Of a DNA stretch of 37,627 nucleotides, positions 16,082-24,694 are shown piece after piece (the first letter of the stretch is position 1; each line of letters opens with the position of its first letter). Below the pieces are notes generated by a model. That model saw nothing but the letters and a program-made list of their open reading frames with translations, was not told the DNA's origin and made no database searches. The stretch spans positions 1-37,627 of the forward strand of contig CAZJNX010000014.1 of assembly GCA_964547415.1 (NCBI GenBank), in the 5' to 3' direction. The stretch comes from CAZJNX01 sp964547415. GTDB lineage: Bacteria > Pseudomonadota > Alphaproteobacteria > Rhizobiales > Amorphaceae. Both the position numbers and the translations under genes were made by a program.

Positions 16082-16567
16082 TTGAAGAACCCCCGCACGC
16101 GCCCGTCGGTCGACTGGGGCCACCTCGCCCTCCTCGCGGTGATCTCGGGCGTCGTGATCGCCTACCTCCTCGACGCGCGCTCCGTGTCCTTGAGGACCAA
16201 CAACCTGCTCCTCGTCCAGCCCGCCGCCATCATCGCCCTCGCGCTCGTCGCGCTCGTGCTGCCCCAGGTCTTCCGCCGACGCGACTCGGCCGTGGCGGCG
16301 GACGGCGAGGACGGCAAGGCCGCCGCGCCCGCGCGTGGCCCGCTCCTGCCGGTGGCGATCCTCGGCGCCGCCTTCGCGGTGTTCGTCTTCGGGATGGAGC
16401 GGATCGGCTTCGACGTCGCCACCTTCCTGTTCGTCGCCGTGGGCCTTTGGGTCTGTGGCGAGCGGCGGTTGTGGCTGATCGCGGTCTTCTCCGCCGTCTT
16501 CACGGCGGCCGTGATCTACGGGTACCAGCTCCTGGTCCCCTACCCCTTCCCGCTCACCGTCCTGTAG
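16082..16567 (+). CDS. TTT transporter small membrane subunit 1 (TctB)
   Basis: 161 residues with four hydrophobic segments: HLALLAVISGVVIAYLLDA, LLLVQPAAIIALALVALVL, LLPVAILGAAFAVFVFG and a C-terminal pair FLFVAVGLWVC / LIAVFSAVFTAAVIYGY. The FGMERIGFDVATFLF segment is typical for TctB. No ATG or GTG fits; the start is TTG at 16082 with an excellent GGGAGG six bases upstream. It follows tctC-1 by 98 bases, including the hairpin, and precedes tctA-1 by seven bases. Confidence 0.85.
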   Translation: MKNPRTRPSVDWGHLALLAVISGVVIAYLLDARSVSLRTNNLLLVQPAAIIALALVALVLPQVFRRRDSAVAADGEDGKAAAPARGPLLPVAILGAAFAVFVFGMERIGFDVATFLFVAVGLWVCGERRLWLIAVFSAVFTAAVIYGYQLLVPYPFPLTVL

Positions 16568-16574
16568 CGCCGCC

Positions 16575-18107
16575 ATGCTCGACTTCCCGGCCGCGGGCGA
16601 GGCCATCGCCCTCCTCTCGTCCAACTGGTCGGCCTGGATCTGGCTGATCCCGGGGCTCGCCATCGGCCTCGTGTTCGGCGCGATGCCGGGAATCTCCATC
16701 ACCATGGCGATGGCGATCTTCCTGCCGCTGACCCTCTACATGGACTTCCTGCCGGCGATCATCTTCCTGACGTCGATCTACACCGGCGCGGGCTTCGGCG
16801 GCTCGGTGCCCGCGGTCCTCATGAACATCCCCGGCACCTCCTCGGCCGTCGCCACCACCTTCGACGGCTACCCGATGGCCCGCGCGGGCCGGCACAACGA
16901 GGCGCTCGGGGTCGCCCTCGCCTCCTCGGTGACGGGAGCGCTCTCGTCCTACATCCTGCTCCTTCTCCTGATCGCCCCGGTCTCGGCCGTCGTCCTGAAG
17001 CTCGGGCCGCTGGAGATGTTCGCCATCGCCGTCTGGGGGCTCATGCTGCTCGGCTCGCTCGCGGGGGATTCGGTGGCGCGGGGGCTCCTCGCGGGGGTCT
17101 TCGGCGTCCTCCTCGGCACCATCGGGATGAACACGGCGGGCTACATCCGAGGCACCATGGGGGTCCCGTGGCTCCTCGACGGGCTGCCCGTCATCCCGGC
17201 GATGATGGGGCTGCTGGCGGCGAGCCAGCTCCTCAACCTCGTCGGCACCCGCTACCTGATCGCGGAGGAGAAGGACCGGCAGATCTCGTTCTCCCGGATC
17301 CTGAAGGGGCTGCGCCTCGCCTTCACCTTCCCCTTCATCATCGCCCGCGGCGCCACCATCGGCGTCCTCATCGGGACGATCCCGGGGGTGGGCAGCTCCA
17401 TCTCCAACCTCATCTCCTATTCGGAGACGAAGCGGAACGCGGAGGACTCCGAGACCTTCGGCAAGGGCAATCCGAAGGGCGTCATCGCGGCCGAATCCGC
17501 CAACTCCTCCTCCGAGGGCGGCGCCATGGCGACGATGCTCGCCCTCGGCATTCCCGGCGGGGGGGCGACGGCGATCCTGCTCGCCGCCTTCGCCATGCAC
17601 AACATCGTCGGTGGGCCGCAGTTCATCGCCAACAACCACGACCTCGTCTACGCGATCATCTTCTCCAACTTCGTGCAGGCGGTGCTGCTCCTGTTCGTGG
17701 GGCTGCTGTTCGTCTACCTCGCCGCCTACGTGGTCTCGGTCCCGCTGCGCTTCCTCATCCCGTGCGTGCTCGTGGTCTCCACCTTCGGCGCCTACGCGGT
17801 GGAAGGCTCCCTCGCCGGGCCCATCACGCTGTTCGGCTTCGCCATCCTCGGCTGGGCGATGGTGCGCTACGGCTATCCCGTGGCGGCGACGGTGGTGGGC
17901 CTGCTCCTCGGCTCCCTCATCGAGGACAACATCCTGAGGACCTGGCAGATCAGCCGGGGCGACCCGGCCTACCTCCTGGAGCGGCCGGGGGCGATCGTCA
18001 TCTTCGCGCTGATGATCCTGTCGATCCTGCTCACCTCCTTCCTGCGCTACCGCCGCAGCCGCGGTGCGAAGGCCCGCCTCGCCGCCACCCCGGAAGTCGG
18101 CTCCTGA
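16575..18107 (+). CDS. TTT transporter large membrane subunit 1 (TctA)
   Basis: 510 residues, normal length, with about twelve membrane segments. Family signatures are GAMPGISITMAMAIFLPLT near residue 38, NIPGTSSAVATTFDGYPMARAG near 86, and the second-half repeat IGTIPGVGSSISNLISYSE, then GKGNPKGVIAAESANS and LGIPGGGATAILLAA. It forms the inner-membrane channel driven by an ion gradient, fed by TctC-1 with TctB-1. The stop is followed at once by a strong terminator. Confidence 0.93.
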   Translation: MLDFPAAGEAIALLSSNWSAWIWLIPGLAIGLVFGAMPGISITMAMAIFLPLTLYMDFLPAIIFLTSIYTGAGFGGSVPAVLMNIPGTSSAVATTFDGYPMARAGRHNEALGVALASSVTGALSSYILLLLLIAPVSAVVLKLGPLEMFAIAVWGLMLLGSLAGDSVARGLLAGVFGVLLGTIGMNTAGYIRGTMGVPWLLDGLPVIPAMMGLLAASQLLNLVGTRYLIAEEKDRQISFSRILKGLRLAFTFPFIIARGATIGVLIGTIPGVGSSISNLISYSETKRNAEDSETFGKGNPKGVIAAESANSSSEGGAMATMLALGIPGGGATAILLAAFAMHNIVGGPQFIANNHDLVYAIIFSNFVQAVLLLFVGLLFVYLAAYVVSVPLRFLIPCVLVVSTFGAYAVEGSLAGPITLFGFAILGWAMVRYGYPVAATVVGLLLGSLIEDNILRTWQISRGDPAYLLERPGAIVIFALMILSILLTSFLRYRRSRGAKARLAATPEVGS

Positions 18108-18111
18108 CACG

Positions 18112-18150
18112 AAAAAGGCCCGGCCGCGGATCGCTCCGCGGGCGGGCCTT
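18112..18150 (-). terminator. Intrinsic terminator between convergent operons
   Basis: A 14-bp stem with one mismatch (18117-18130 with 18135-18148) and a TCGC loop. The left flank is AAAAA on the plus strand, so the minus strand reads stem then TTTTT. This is a textbook terminator for the rhodanese operon, with weaker use for tctA-1, which has only TT after the stem. Confidence 0.85.
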
Positions 18151-18172
18151 CGGATGGTCCCCGTGGGGCCGG

Positions 18173-19726
18173 TCAGGGGATGCGGAACTGGGCGCGCTCG
18201 GCGTCCGAGAGCTGGCCGACGAGCGCCTGCTCCCAGGAGAGGTAAAGGCGCGAGGCGTCGAGGTTGCCGTCATGCCGGCCCGCGGCGAAGGTGGTCGCGT
18301 CCCCCGCGACGGCGGCGGACGGCTCCTCGCCCGCCTCGATGGCGGCGCCCGCCGCGGCGAGCGCGTCGTGCCCCCCCTCCACCACGCGAGCGGCGCGGCC
18401 GGCGGCGGCGAGCTCCCCCGCGACGGTCGCGGCGACGAACGCATCGTCGGCGACGAGGATCACCTCCCCCTTCCCCGGCGCGTCCCGCACGACGCGGGCC
18501 CGGTCGCTCCAGACCGCACCCCGGACGTGACCGGCCCGGAAGGCGGCCGACGGCCGCACGTCGACGAGCCTCGCCCCGCCGGCGAGCGCCTCGGCCGCGC
18601 CGACGGAGGGCGGCGGCGAGAGGGCCGGACGATCCGGCCCGCCGGTGCGCGCGGGCAGGCGGCGGACGGCGTGGTCGATCTCCACGACGGCGACGTCGTG
18701 GCCGAGGAGGCGCAGCCAGTAGGCGGTGATGGCCGCCCGCAGGCCCAGATCGTCGGCGAGCAGGATGCGGGCGCGCAGGACGCCGACCCACCTGTCCGTC
18801 GCCTGGGGGAGCTGGCCCGACGGGGCATGGAGAAAGGCGGGAAGCGGGTCCGCCGCCGCCTCCGCGGGAGAGCGCACGTCGAAGGCGAAGGTGGTGCGGC
18901 CGGCCTCCGCGAGGCGGCGGGCGGCCTCGTCGGCGCCGATCCGCTCGATCCCCTCGCGCGCCATGAAGGCCTCGGCCCGTTCGCGGGTCGCCGCCGCGTC
19001 GGCCTCGGACAGGTCCGGGAACGGGTCGGCGGCGTTGCCCCGCTCCAGCGTCTCGCCCGCGAGCACCCACCCCTGGGTGCCGTTCTCGAGGGCGAAAACC
19101 TCCCGCCCGATCCCGGCCTTCAGGATGCCGAGGGCCCCCACGATGCCGCGGGTGCGCCCCGCGCAGGTGATGACGACGGGCGCCTCGTCCCGGACCACGG
19201 CGGGAAAGCGGTGGGCAAGCTCGCCGTTGGGGAGGCACCGGGCGCCCGGCACGCGCATCTTGGCGTACTCGTCCGCGGGCCGCGCGTCGAAGAAATGGAA
19301 GGCCCGGCCCTCGGCGCGCCAGCGGGCGAGGGTCGGCGCGTCGATCGTGGCCGGGTGCCAGATCTCCTCGGCGAGCTCGCCCAGCGTCTTCGACGGAACG
19401 TTGACGCCCTCGTAGAGCCGCTCGCCGGCGGCCGCCCAGCCCGCGACGCCGCCGTCGACCACCCGCACGTCCCGGTAGCCGAGGCGCCCGAGGGCCGCGG
19501 CAGCCCTGTCCGCCACGTCGTCGCCCGCGCCGCCGACGAGGATCACCGGCACGTCGGCGCGCGGCACGAGGTCCGGCACCGTCTCCTCGAGCCGGCTCCA
19601 GGCGGCGGGGACCGCGAACAGGGGGTGCCCTTCGGAGAACGGCCCCGCCTCGCGCACGTCGAGGAAGGCGACCTCTCCCTCCCCGTGAACCATGGCCGCC
19701 GCGTCCGCCGCCGCGATCCGCCTCAT
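18173..19726 (-). CDS. Four-domain rhodanese-like sulfurtransferase
   Basis: 517 residues made of four rhodanese-like domains, each starting with a recognisable D-V-R or D-A-R segment: FLDVREAG (about 23), FFDARPADEYAKMRVPGA (about 150), FDVRSPAEA (about 295) and LVDVRPSAAFRAGHVRGA (about 415). Only the second has a catalytic Cys loop (ITCAGRTRG). The others read LVGGAGDD, LADDLGL and LVADDAF and are probably structural. Rhodaneses move sulfane sulfur to thiophilic acceptors. The ATG overlaps the hydrolase stop by four bases (ATGA), so the two are translated together. The job in a carboxylate island is unclear; it could handle a thiol or persulfide by-product. A strong terminator follows. Confidence 0.87.
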   Translation of the reverse strand: MRRIAAADAAAMVHGEGEVAFLDVREAGPFSEGHPLFAVPAAWSRLEETVPDLVPRADVPVILVGGAGDDVADRAAAALGRLGYRDVRVVDGGVAGWAAAGERLYEGVNVPSKTLGELAEEIWHPATIDAPTLARWRAEGRAFHFFDARPADEYAKMRVPGARCLPNGELAHRFPAVVRDEAPVVITCAGRTRGIVGALGILKAGIGREVFALENGTQGWVLAGETLERGNAADPFPDLSEADAAATRERAEAFMAREGIERIGADEAARRLAEAGRTTFAFDVRSPAEAAADPLPAFLHAPSGQLPQATDRWVGVLRARILLADDLGLRAAITAYWLRLLGHDVAVVEIDHAVRRLPARTGGPDRPALSPPPSVGAAEALAGGARLVDVRPSAAFRAGHVRGAVWSDRARVVRDAPGKGEVILVADDAFVAATVAGELAAAGRAARVVEGGHDALAAAGAAIEAGEEPSAAVAGDATTFAAGRHDGNLDASRLYLSWEQALVGQLSDAERAQFRIP

Positions 19727-20658
19727 GCCGCCGCTCCCTTCGCCTTGCCCGAGAAGAAGGACAGGAACGCCTCGGACACCAGGTCCGCCCGCTCCTCCTG
19801 GGGGTAGTGGCCGGTGGGAAGCGCCTCGCCCGTCAGGTCGTCGGCCCACTCGCCCCAGGCCTCGAGCGGGCGGAAGTGCCGGCCGCAGTGGCTGTTGGAG
19901 CCCCACAGCACCAGGACCGGGCAGGCGATCCGCCGCTTGCCTTGGTCGGCCTTGTCCATCTCGAAGTCGACGCTCACCGTCGCCCGGTAGTCCTCGCACA
20001 CGGCGTGGATCTGCTCGGGCGTCGTGCAGCGCTTGTACTCGGACATGGCGCGCGGGTCGAAGATGGACAGGCCAACGCCCTTCTTGTTGAGCTTGTAGTC
20101 GATGTAGTAGTCGAGGTCCGCCGTCAGGAGCCGCTCGGGGAATGGCGCCTTCTGGGCCATGAAGAACCAGTGGTAGGACTCGAGCCCCCAGCCGAGGGAC
20201 ACGTTGGTGAGCACGTGGTGGGTGGGCACGATGTCGAGCGCGGCCATCGCCGTCACCCGCTCGGGCGCGTCGAGGGCCATGCGGAAGGCGCAGCGCGCGC
20301 CCCGGTCGTGGCCCGCGACGGCGAAGCGCTCGTGGCCGAGGGCGGACATGACGGCGAGGTTGTCCTCCGCCATCGCCCGGAAGGAGTAGCCCGAATGGTC
20401 CGCCCCGCCGTCGGGCTTGGAGCTGTCGCCGTAGCCGCGCAGGTCCGTCAGCACCACCGTGTGGTCGTCGAGGAGGTTCGGGACGACGCGGTGCCAGGTG
20501 ACGAGGGTGAGCGGGTTGCCGTGGATCAGGAGAAGGGGCGGGCCCGAGCCGGCACTCGCCACGTTGATGGCGGCCCCGCCGGTGTCGATCGTCTGCCACG
20601 AGAAGCCCGGCAGGAGGTCCGCCGCAGCCGGCGAGGGTGCGCCCGTGCCCCGCTCCAT
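19723..20658 (-). CDS. Alpha/beta hydrolase resembling fluoroacetate/haloacetate dehalogenase
   Basis: 311 residues. The residues that define fluoroacetate dehalogenase are all visible: oxyanion region LLLIHGNP, DLRGYGDSSKP, nucleophile motif GHDRGAR (Asp nucleophile, with the two Arg that bind the carboxylate), the Asp in LDIVPTHHV, the His-Trp pair in SYHWFFMAQKAPFPERLL, the Tyr in CEDYRATV, and the catalytic His in PTGHYPQEERAD. The reaction would be hydrolytic removal of halide from a 2-haloacid such as fluoroacetate; related hydrolases with the same scaffold can act on esters. ATG at 20658 with GGAGG six bases upstream. First gene of a two-gene operon with the rhodanese, divergent from the dehydratase pair. 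Confidence 0.82.
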   Translation of the reverse strand: MERGTGAPSPAAADLLPGFSWQTIDTGGAAINVASAGSGPPLLLIHGNPLTLVTWHRVVPNLLDDHTVVLTDLRGYGDSSKPDGGADHSGYSFRAMAEDNLAVMSALGHERFAVAGHDRGARCAFRMALDAPERVTAMAALDIVPTHHVLTNVSLGWGLESYHWFFMAQKAPFPERLLTADLDYYIDYKLNKKGVGLSIFDPRAMSEYKRCTTPEQIHAVCEDYRATVSVDFEMDKADQGKRRIACPVLVLWGSNSHCGRHFRPLEAWGEWADDLTGEALPTGHYPQEERADLVSEAFLSFFSGKAKGAAA

Positions 20659-20672
20659 GATGTCCTCCCCTT

Positions 20673-20695
20673 CGATTGTCTTCTGTTGACAATCG
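20673..20695. promoter_or_regulatory. Divergent operator: perfect inverted repeat over the TGTTGACA core
   Basis: CGATTGTC (20673-20680) and GACAATCG (20688-20695) form a perfect inverted repeat. The right arm contains CTGTTGACAA, the core shared with three other promoters of the island. TTGACA at 20686-20691 can be the -35 of the dehydratase operon, with GATCCT 17 bases on as a poor -10. It lies in the 81-base gap between the hydrolase and dehydratase starts and can control both. Confidence 0.6.
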
Positions 20696-20739
20696 ATACC
20701 GAGGGCCCGATCCTTTGGCAACCGCACCGAGGGTTTCCC

Positions 20740-21849
20740 ATGAAAATCAAGGATATAAGGGCGAGCGTCCACGGCTTCTCCATCGAGATCCCGCTTCTGG
20801 AGGGCCGCGTGGAGGGCTACGGACGGGAGGAGCAGAAGGAATTCGTCTTCTGCGTGGTGGAGACGGACGAGGGCCACGTGGGCTACGGCCTCACCGGCCA
20901 CTTCCTCTCACGCGCGGTGGTGGCCGCCCTCCACGAGCACGTCCTGCCCGTCGTGAAGGACATGGACCCCCACGACATCGAGGCGATCCACGAGCGGGTG
21001 CGCCGCCGCCTCAACCCCCGCGCCATGACCGGCACCATCGGGATGGCGCTGTCCTGCCTCGACATCGCGCTGTGGGACATCATGGGCAAGGCCGCGGAGA
21101 AGCCCGTCGCCGCCCTCCTCGGCAACGCCCGCCGGACGCTGCCGGCCTACTGCACCTTCGGCTTTCCCCAGTACAACCGGGAGCAGCTCGCCGAGGCGGC
21201 GCGGCTCCACGTGTCGGCCGGCTTCCGGGCGCTGAAGTCGGTCGTCGCCGTGGATCCGGGCGGCTGGCGGGAGGACGCGGCCCGCATCCGCGCGATCCGC
21301 GAGGCGGTGGGCGATGACGTCGACATCATGATCGACGCCAACTACCTCTTCGATCCGGTGGAGGCGAAGTACCTGTGCCGGGCGGTGGAGGACCTCGGCC
21401 TTTGCTGGTTCGAGGAGCCGCTCCACCAGAACGACGCGCGGGCCCTCGCGGACCTTCGGCGCGCCACCCGCATCCCGCTGGCCGCCGGTCAGATGGAGGG
21501 GCACCGCTGGCGGCTGCGCGAGTTCGTGGACCACCGGGCGGTGGACATCCTGCAGCCCAACGTCACCTACTGCGGCGGCTTCACCGAGGCGCGAAAGGCC
21601 GCCCACCTCGCCCAGATCTACAACATGCCGATCGCCAACGGCGGTGGCTGGCCGCTGTTCAACATGCATCTGCTGGCGGGGATGGCGAACGGCTGGATCG
21701 TGGAGTGGCACCTCGGCATGGTGGCCGTCGGCGAGACGCTGTTCACCGACGCGCCGAAGCCCGTCGGCGGCATGATCGAGATCCCGGACCGGCCCGGCCT
21801 CGGCCTCACCCTCGACGAGGCCGCCTACCGCGAGACCATGAGGACGTGA
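20740..21849 (+). CDS. Mandelate racemase/muconate lactonizing enzyme family protein with altered active site
   Basis: 369 residues of the enolase superfamily: capping domain 1-125, then the barrel. Metal-binding Asp199 (MIDANYLFD) and Glu225 (CWFEEPL) are in place. The third ligand position reads LAAGQMEG, with Gln251 where Glu is usual, although Glu253 is near. The second-strand motif is ALKSVV, with a single Lys166 rather than K-x-K. At the seventh strand, where many members have a His, the sequence is PIANGGGWPLF. It should abstract a proton next to a carboxylate (dehydratase or epimerase), but the specificity is not recognisable. ATG at 20740 after a GAGGG; ten bases before tarD. Confidence 0.82.
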   Translation: MKIKDIRASVHGFSIEIPLLEGRVEGYGREEQKEFVFCVVETDEGHVGYGLTGHFLSRAVVAALHEHVLPVVKDMDPHDIEAIHERVRRRLNPRAMTGTIGMALSCLDIALWDIMGKAAEKPVAALLGNARRTLPAYCTFGFPQYNREQLAEAARLHVSAGFRALKSVVAVDPGGWREDAARIRAIREAVGDDVDIMIDANYLFDPVEAKYLCRAVEDLGLCWFEEPLHQNDARALADLRRATRIPLAAGQMEGHRWRLREFVDHRAVDILQPNVTYCGGFTEARKAAHLAQIYNMPIANGGGWPLFNMHLLAGMANGWIVEWHLGMVAVGETLFTDAPKPVGGMIEIPDRPGLGLTLDEAAYRETMRT

Positions 21850-21859
21850 GGAGCGTGCC

Positions 21860-23029
21860 ATGAGGATCGTCGACGTGCGCGAGGCGGTGGTCCCGATCGC
21901 CTCGCAGATCAAGAACGCCTACATCGACTTCTCGAAGATGACGGCGAGCATCGTCGCCGTCGTCACCGACGTCACGCGGGGCGGCCGCCCGGTGGTCGGC
22001 TACGGCTTCAACTCCAACGGCCGCTACGCCGCCTCCGGCCTCCTGAAGGAGCGCTTCCTGCCGCGCCTGCGCGAGATGGCCGCGGACGACATGGCGAACG
22101 CGGCCGGCGACAACCTGGACCCGCGGAAGATCTGGGCCGCGCTGATGGCGAACGAGAAGCCCGGCGGCCACGGGGAGCGCTCGGTCGCCGTCGGCGTGAT
22201 CGACATGGCGGTTTGGGACGCGGTGGCCAAGATCGCCGACGTGCCGCTCTACCGCTACCTCGCCGACACGGAGGGCGACGGCACGGTCGACGAGACCGTC
22301 TTCGTCTACGCGGCCGGCGGCTACTACTACCCGGGCAAGGACCTGTCGGCGCTGAAGGACGAGATGCGCCGCTATCGCGACCGGGGCTACGAGGTCGTCA
22401 AGATGAAGATCGGCGGCGCGCCGCTGGAGGAGGACCTGCGACGCATCGAGGCGGTCCTCGAGGTGGTGGGCGAGGGCCGCAACCTCGCGGTCGACGCCAA
22501 CGGCCGCTTCGACCTCGAGACGGCCGTCCGCTACGCCGAGGCGCTCTCCCCCTACGGCCTGTTCTGGTACGAGGAGGCGGGGGATCCGCTCGACTACGCC
22601 CTCCAGGCCGAGCTCGCGAAGCACTACGACGGCCCGATGGCGACGGGAGAGAACCTCTTCAGCCACCAGGACGCCCGGAACCTCCTGCGCTACGGCGGCA
22701 TGCGCCCCGATCGGGACTGGCTGCAGTTCGACTGCGCCCTTTCCTACGGGCTCGTCGAATACCTGCGCACCCTCGCGCTCCTGCCCGAACACGGCTTTTC
22801 GACGCGCAACGTGATCCCCCACGGCGGCCACCAGCTGTCGCTCAACATCGCGGCCGGCCTCCACCTCGGCGGCAACGAGAGCTACCCGGAGGTGTTCGCC
22901 CCCTTCGGCGGCTTCGCGGACGACACGCCGGTCGTCGCCGGCCGCATCGGCCTGCCCGACGCCCCCGGCATCGGCTTCGAGCGCAAGGACGCCCTCATCC
23001 GCACCATGCGCGCCGCCACCGAGACCTGA
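21860..23029 (+). CDS. tarD: D(-)-tartrate dehydratase
   Basis: An enolase-superfamily dehydratase of 389 residues, the size of the characterised Bradyrhizobium D-tartrate dehydratase. It converts D-tartrate to oxaloacetate. Active-site residues are all present: Lys181 and Lys183 (VVKMKIGG), metal ligands Asp212 (VDANGRFD), Glu238 (FWYEEAGDP) and Glu264 (ATGENLFSHQDARN), and the catalytic His321 (NVIPHGGHQ). The N-terminus MRIVDVREAVVPIASQIKNA is also characteristic. ATG at 21860 with GAGGAG upstream; cotranscribed with the preceding enolase-superfamily gene. This is the most specific functional anchor of the island and links it to tartrate-like hydroxyacids. Confidence 0.9.
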   Translation: MRIVDVREAVVPIASQIKNAYIDFSKMTASIVAVVTDVTRGGRPVVGYGFNSNGRYAASGLLKERFLPRLREMAADDMANAAGDNLDPRKIWAALMANEKPGGHGERSVAVGVIDMAVWDAVAKIADVPLYRYLADTEGDGTVDETVFVYAAGGYYYPGKDLSALKDEMRRYRDRGYEVVKMKIGGAPLEEDLRRIEAVLEVVGEGRNLAVDANGRFDLETAVRYAEALSPYGLFWYEEAGDPLDYALQAELAKHYDGPMATGENLFSHQDARNLLRYGGMRPDRDWLQFDCALSYGLVEYLRTLALLPEHGFSTRNVIPHGGHQLSLNIAAGLHLGGNESYPEVFAPFGGFADDTPVVAGRIGLPDAPGIGFERKDALIRTMRAATET

Positions 23030-23169
23030 CGCACCCGCGGCCGCTCCGCCGCCGGTCCATTCCGCTGGTGGGACGAAAAGGCCGACGTTCCGCCGGAGCC
23101 GACCCTTCCAGAACCGCCCCTCGGATGGTCTGCAGGACGGCCGTCACCCCTCTCCTTCCGACCGCCGCG

Positions 23170-24684
23170 TCAGGTGCCGGCCTCGTCGGGCCGTGGCGCC
23201 GCGGTGCTGCGCCGGAGCGACACGAGGAGGGGCGCGAGGAGGGACAGGAGCGTCGCCACCATGAGCACCCACACGATCGGCCCCTCGAACAGGGCGTCGT
23301 AGCCCCCGATCCGCGTCGCCCTCAGGAAGTTGGCCTCCAGGATCGGCCCCAGGATGATGGCGAGCAGGAAGGCCGGGATCGGGTAGCGGTGGACGCGCAG
23401 GATCGCGCCGAGGACGCCGAAGACGATCATCAGGAGGATGTCAAACGCCATGAACCGCCAGGCATAGGCCCCGATGAAGACGAGGACGGCGACGACCGGC
23501 ACCAGGAGCGCGTTCGGAATGTGGGTCACGCGCTGGGCGTAGCGGGCGAGCGGCACCCCGAGGAGCGCGATGAGGAGCGCGCTGACGAACAGGGAAAACA
23601 GGATCGCGTACGCCTCGACCTGGAAATTCTGGAAGAACTGGGGCCCGGGCCGCACCCCGTGGAGGACGAGGGTGGCGAGCATGACGAGGGTGGACGCGCT
23701 GCCCGGCAGGCCCAGGGTCAGCATCGGCACGACGGCGCCGCAGGCGGTGGCGTTGTTGGCCGAATCGGTGGCGACGAGCCCCTCCGGGTTGCCCTTGCCG
23801 AACGCCTCCCGCTTGCGTGACCACTGCCGCGCCTGCCCGTAGGCGAGGAAGGAGCCGATGGTGGCCCCCGCCCCCGGGATCACCCCGACGAGGAAGCCGA
23901 GCACGCTCGAGCGAAGAAGGTTCACGCGGTGGCCGAAGGCCTCGCGCAGACCGTCCGCGATGTCCTTGAGGTTCGATGTGGGCACCGTGTCGCCGCGGGC
24001 GATGGTGCGGCTGCCCAGCAGGAAGATGAGCTCGGAAAAGCCGAACAGGCCAAGGAGGACGGGGATCAGCGGCATCCCGTCGTAGAGCTGGGCGACGTCG
24101 TAGGTGGCGCGCGGGAAGCCGGCCATGGAGTCCGCGCCGATGAAGGACACGAGGATCCCGAAGGCGGCGATGAGGAGCCCGCGGGCCATGTTCTCGGCCG
24201 ACAGGGTGCTCACCACGGTGAGGCCGAGGATCCCCACCATGAACATCTCCGCCGGCCCGAAGGACAGGGCGAAGGCCCCCAGCATGGGCGCGAAGGCGAG
24301 CGCCAGGGTGGCGCCGAACAGGGCGCCGACGGACGAGGCGCCGAAGGAGATGCCGAGGGCGAAGCCTGACCGCCCGGCGCGGGAGAGCTGGTAGCCCTCG
24401 AGCGTCGTCGCCGCGTTGCCCGGCGTGCCTGGGATGTTCATGAGGATCGCGGGGATCGCGCCCGCCGCCTGGGCGCCGGCGTAGATGGCGGCCATGGCGA
24501 TGATGGCGGCCTCGGGCGTGAGGAGCAGCGTGAACGGCAGGAGGATCGCCATCACGTTGGCGTCGTTGAAGCCCGGGATCGCGCCCACCACGAAGCCGAT
24601 CAGGAACCCCGCCAGGAGGAAGGTGAGCATCCGCGCCTCGAACAGGACGGCGAGGCCGGACAGCATGGCATCGGGATCGTACAT
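23170..24684 (-). CDS. TTT transporter large membrane subunit 2 (TctA)
   Basis: 504 residues with about twelve membrane segments. Signatures are VGAIPGFNDANVMAILLPFT near residue 33, NIPGTPGNAATTLEGYQLSRAG near 85, the second-half copy VGVIPGAGATIGSFLAYGQA, GKGNPEGLVATDSANNA and LGLPGSASTLVML. It diverges clearly from TctA-1, so it is probably not a recent duplicate and may serve a different ligand. Last gene of a tctC-tctB-tctA operon; it converges on tarD, with 140 bases between the stops. I see no convincing terminator there, only a direct repeat GCCGAC around 23082 and 23100. Confidence 0.92.
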   Translation of the reverse strand: MYDPDAMLSGLAVLFEARMLTFLLAGFLIGFVVGAIPGFNDANVMAILLPFTLLLTPEAAIIAMAAIYAGAQAAGAIPAILMNIPGTPGNAATTLEGYQLSRAGRSGFALGISFGASSVGALFGATLALAFAPMLGAFALSFGPAEMFMVGILGLTVVSTLSAENMARGLLIAAFGILVSFIGADSMAGFPRATYDVAQLYDGMPLIPVLLGLFGFSELIFLLGSRTIARGDTVPTSNLKDIADGLREAFGHRVNLLRSSVLGFLVGVIPGAGATIGSFLAYGQARQWSRKREAFGKGNPEGLVATDSANNATACGAVVPMLTLGLPGSASTLVMLATLVLHGVRPGPQFFQNFQVEAYAILFSLFVSALLIALLGVPLARYAQRVTHIPNALLVPVVAVLVFIGAYAWRFMAFDILLMIVFGVLGAILRVHRYPIPAFLLAIILGPILEANFLRATRIGGYDALFEGPIVWVLMVATLLSLLAPLLVSLRRSTAAPRPDEAGT

Positions 24685-24694
24685 GGCGCCTTCC

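Noticed and set aside
18173..20692. Hydrolase and rhodanese as one fused protein in a single 839-codon frame
   Set aside because: The two genes overlap by ATGA in different frames. The long frame reads the rhodanese correctly but the hydrolase region out of frame, whereas the 19723-20658 frame encodes a complete hydrolase.
23030..23169. Terminator between tarD and tctA-2
   Set aside because: Only a direct repeat (GCCGAC) and short imperfect stems are visible, with no hairpin followed by a T-run that I could support.
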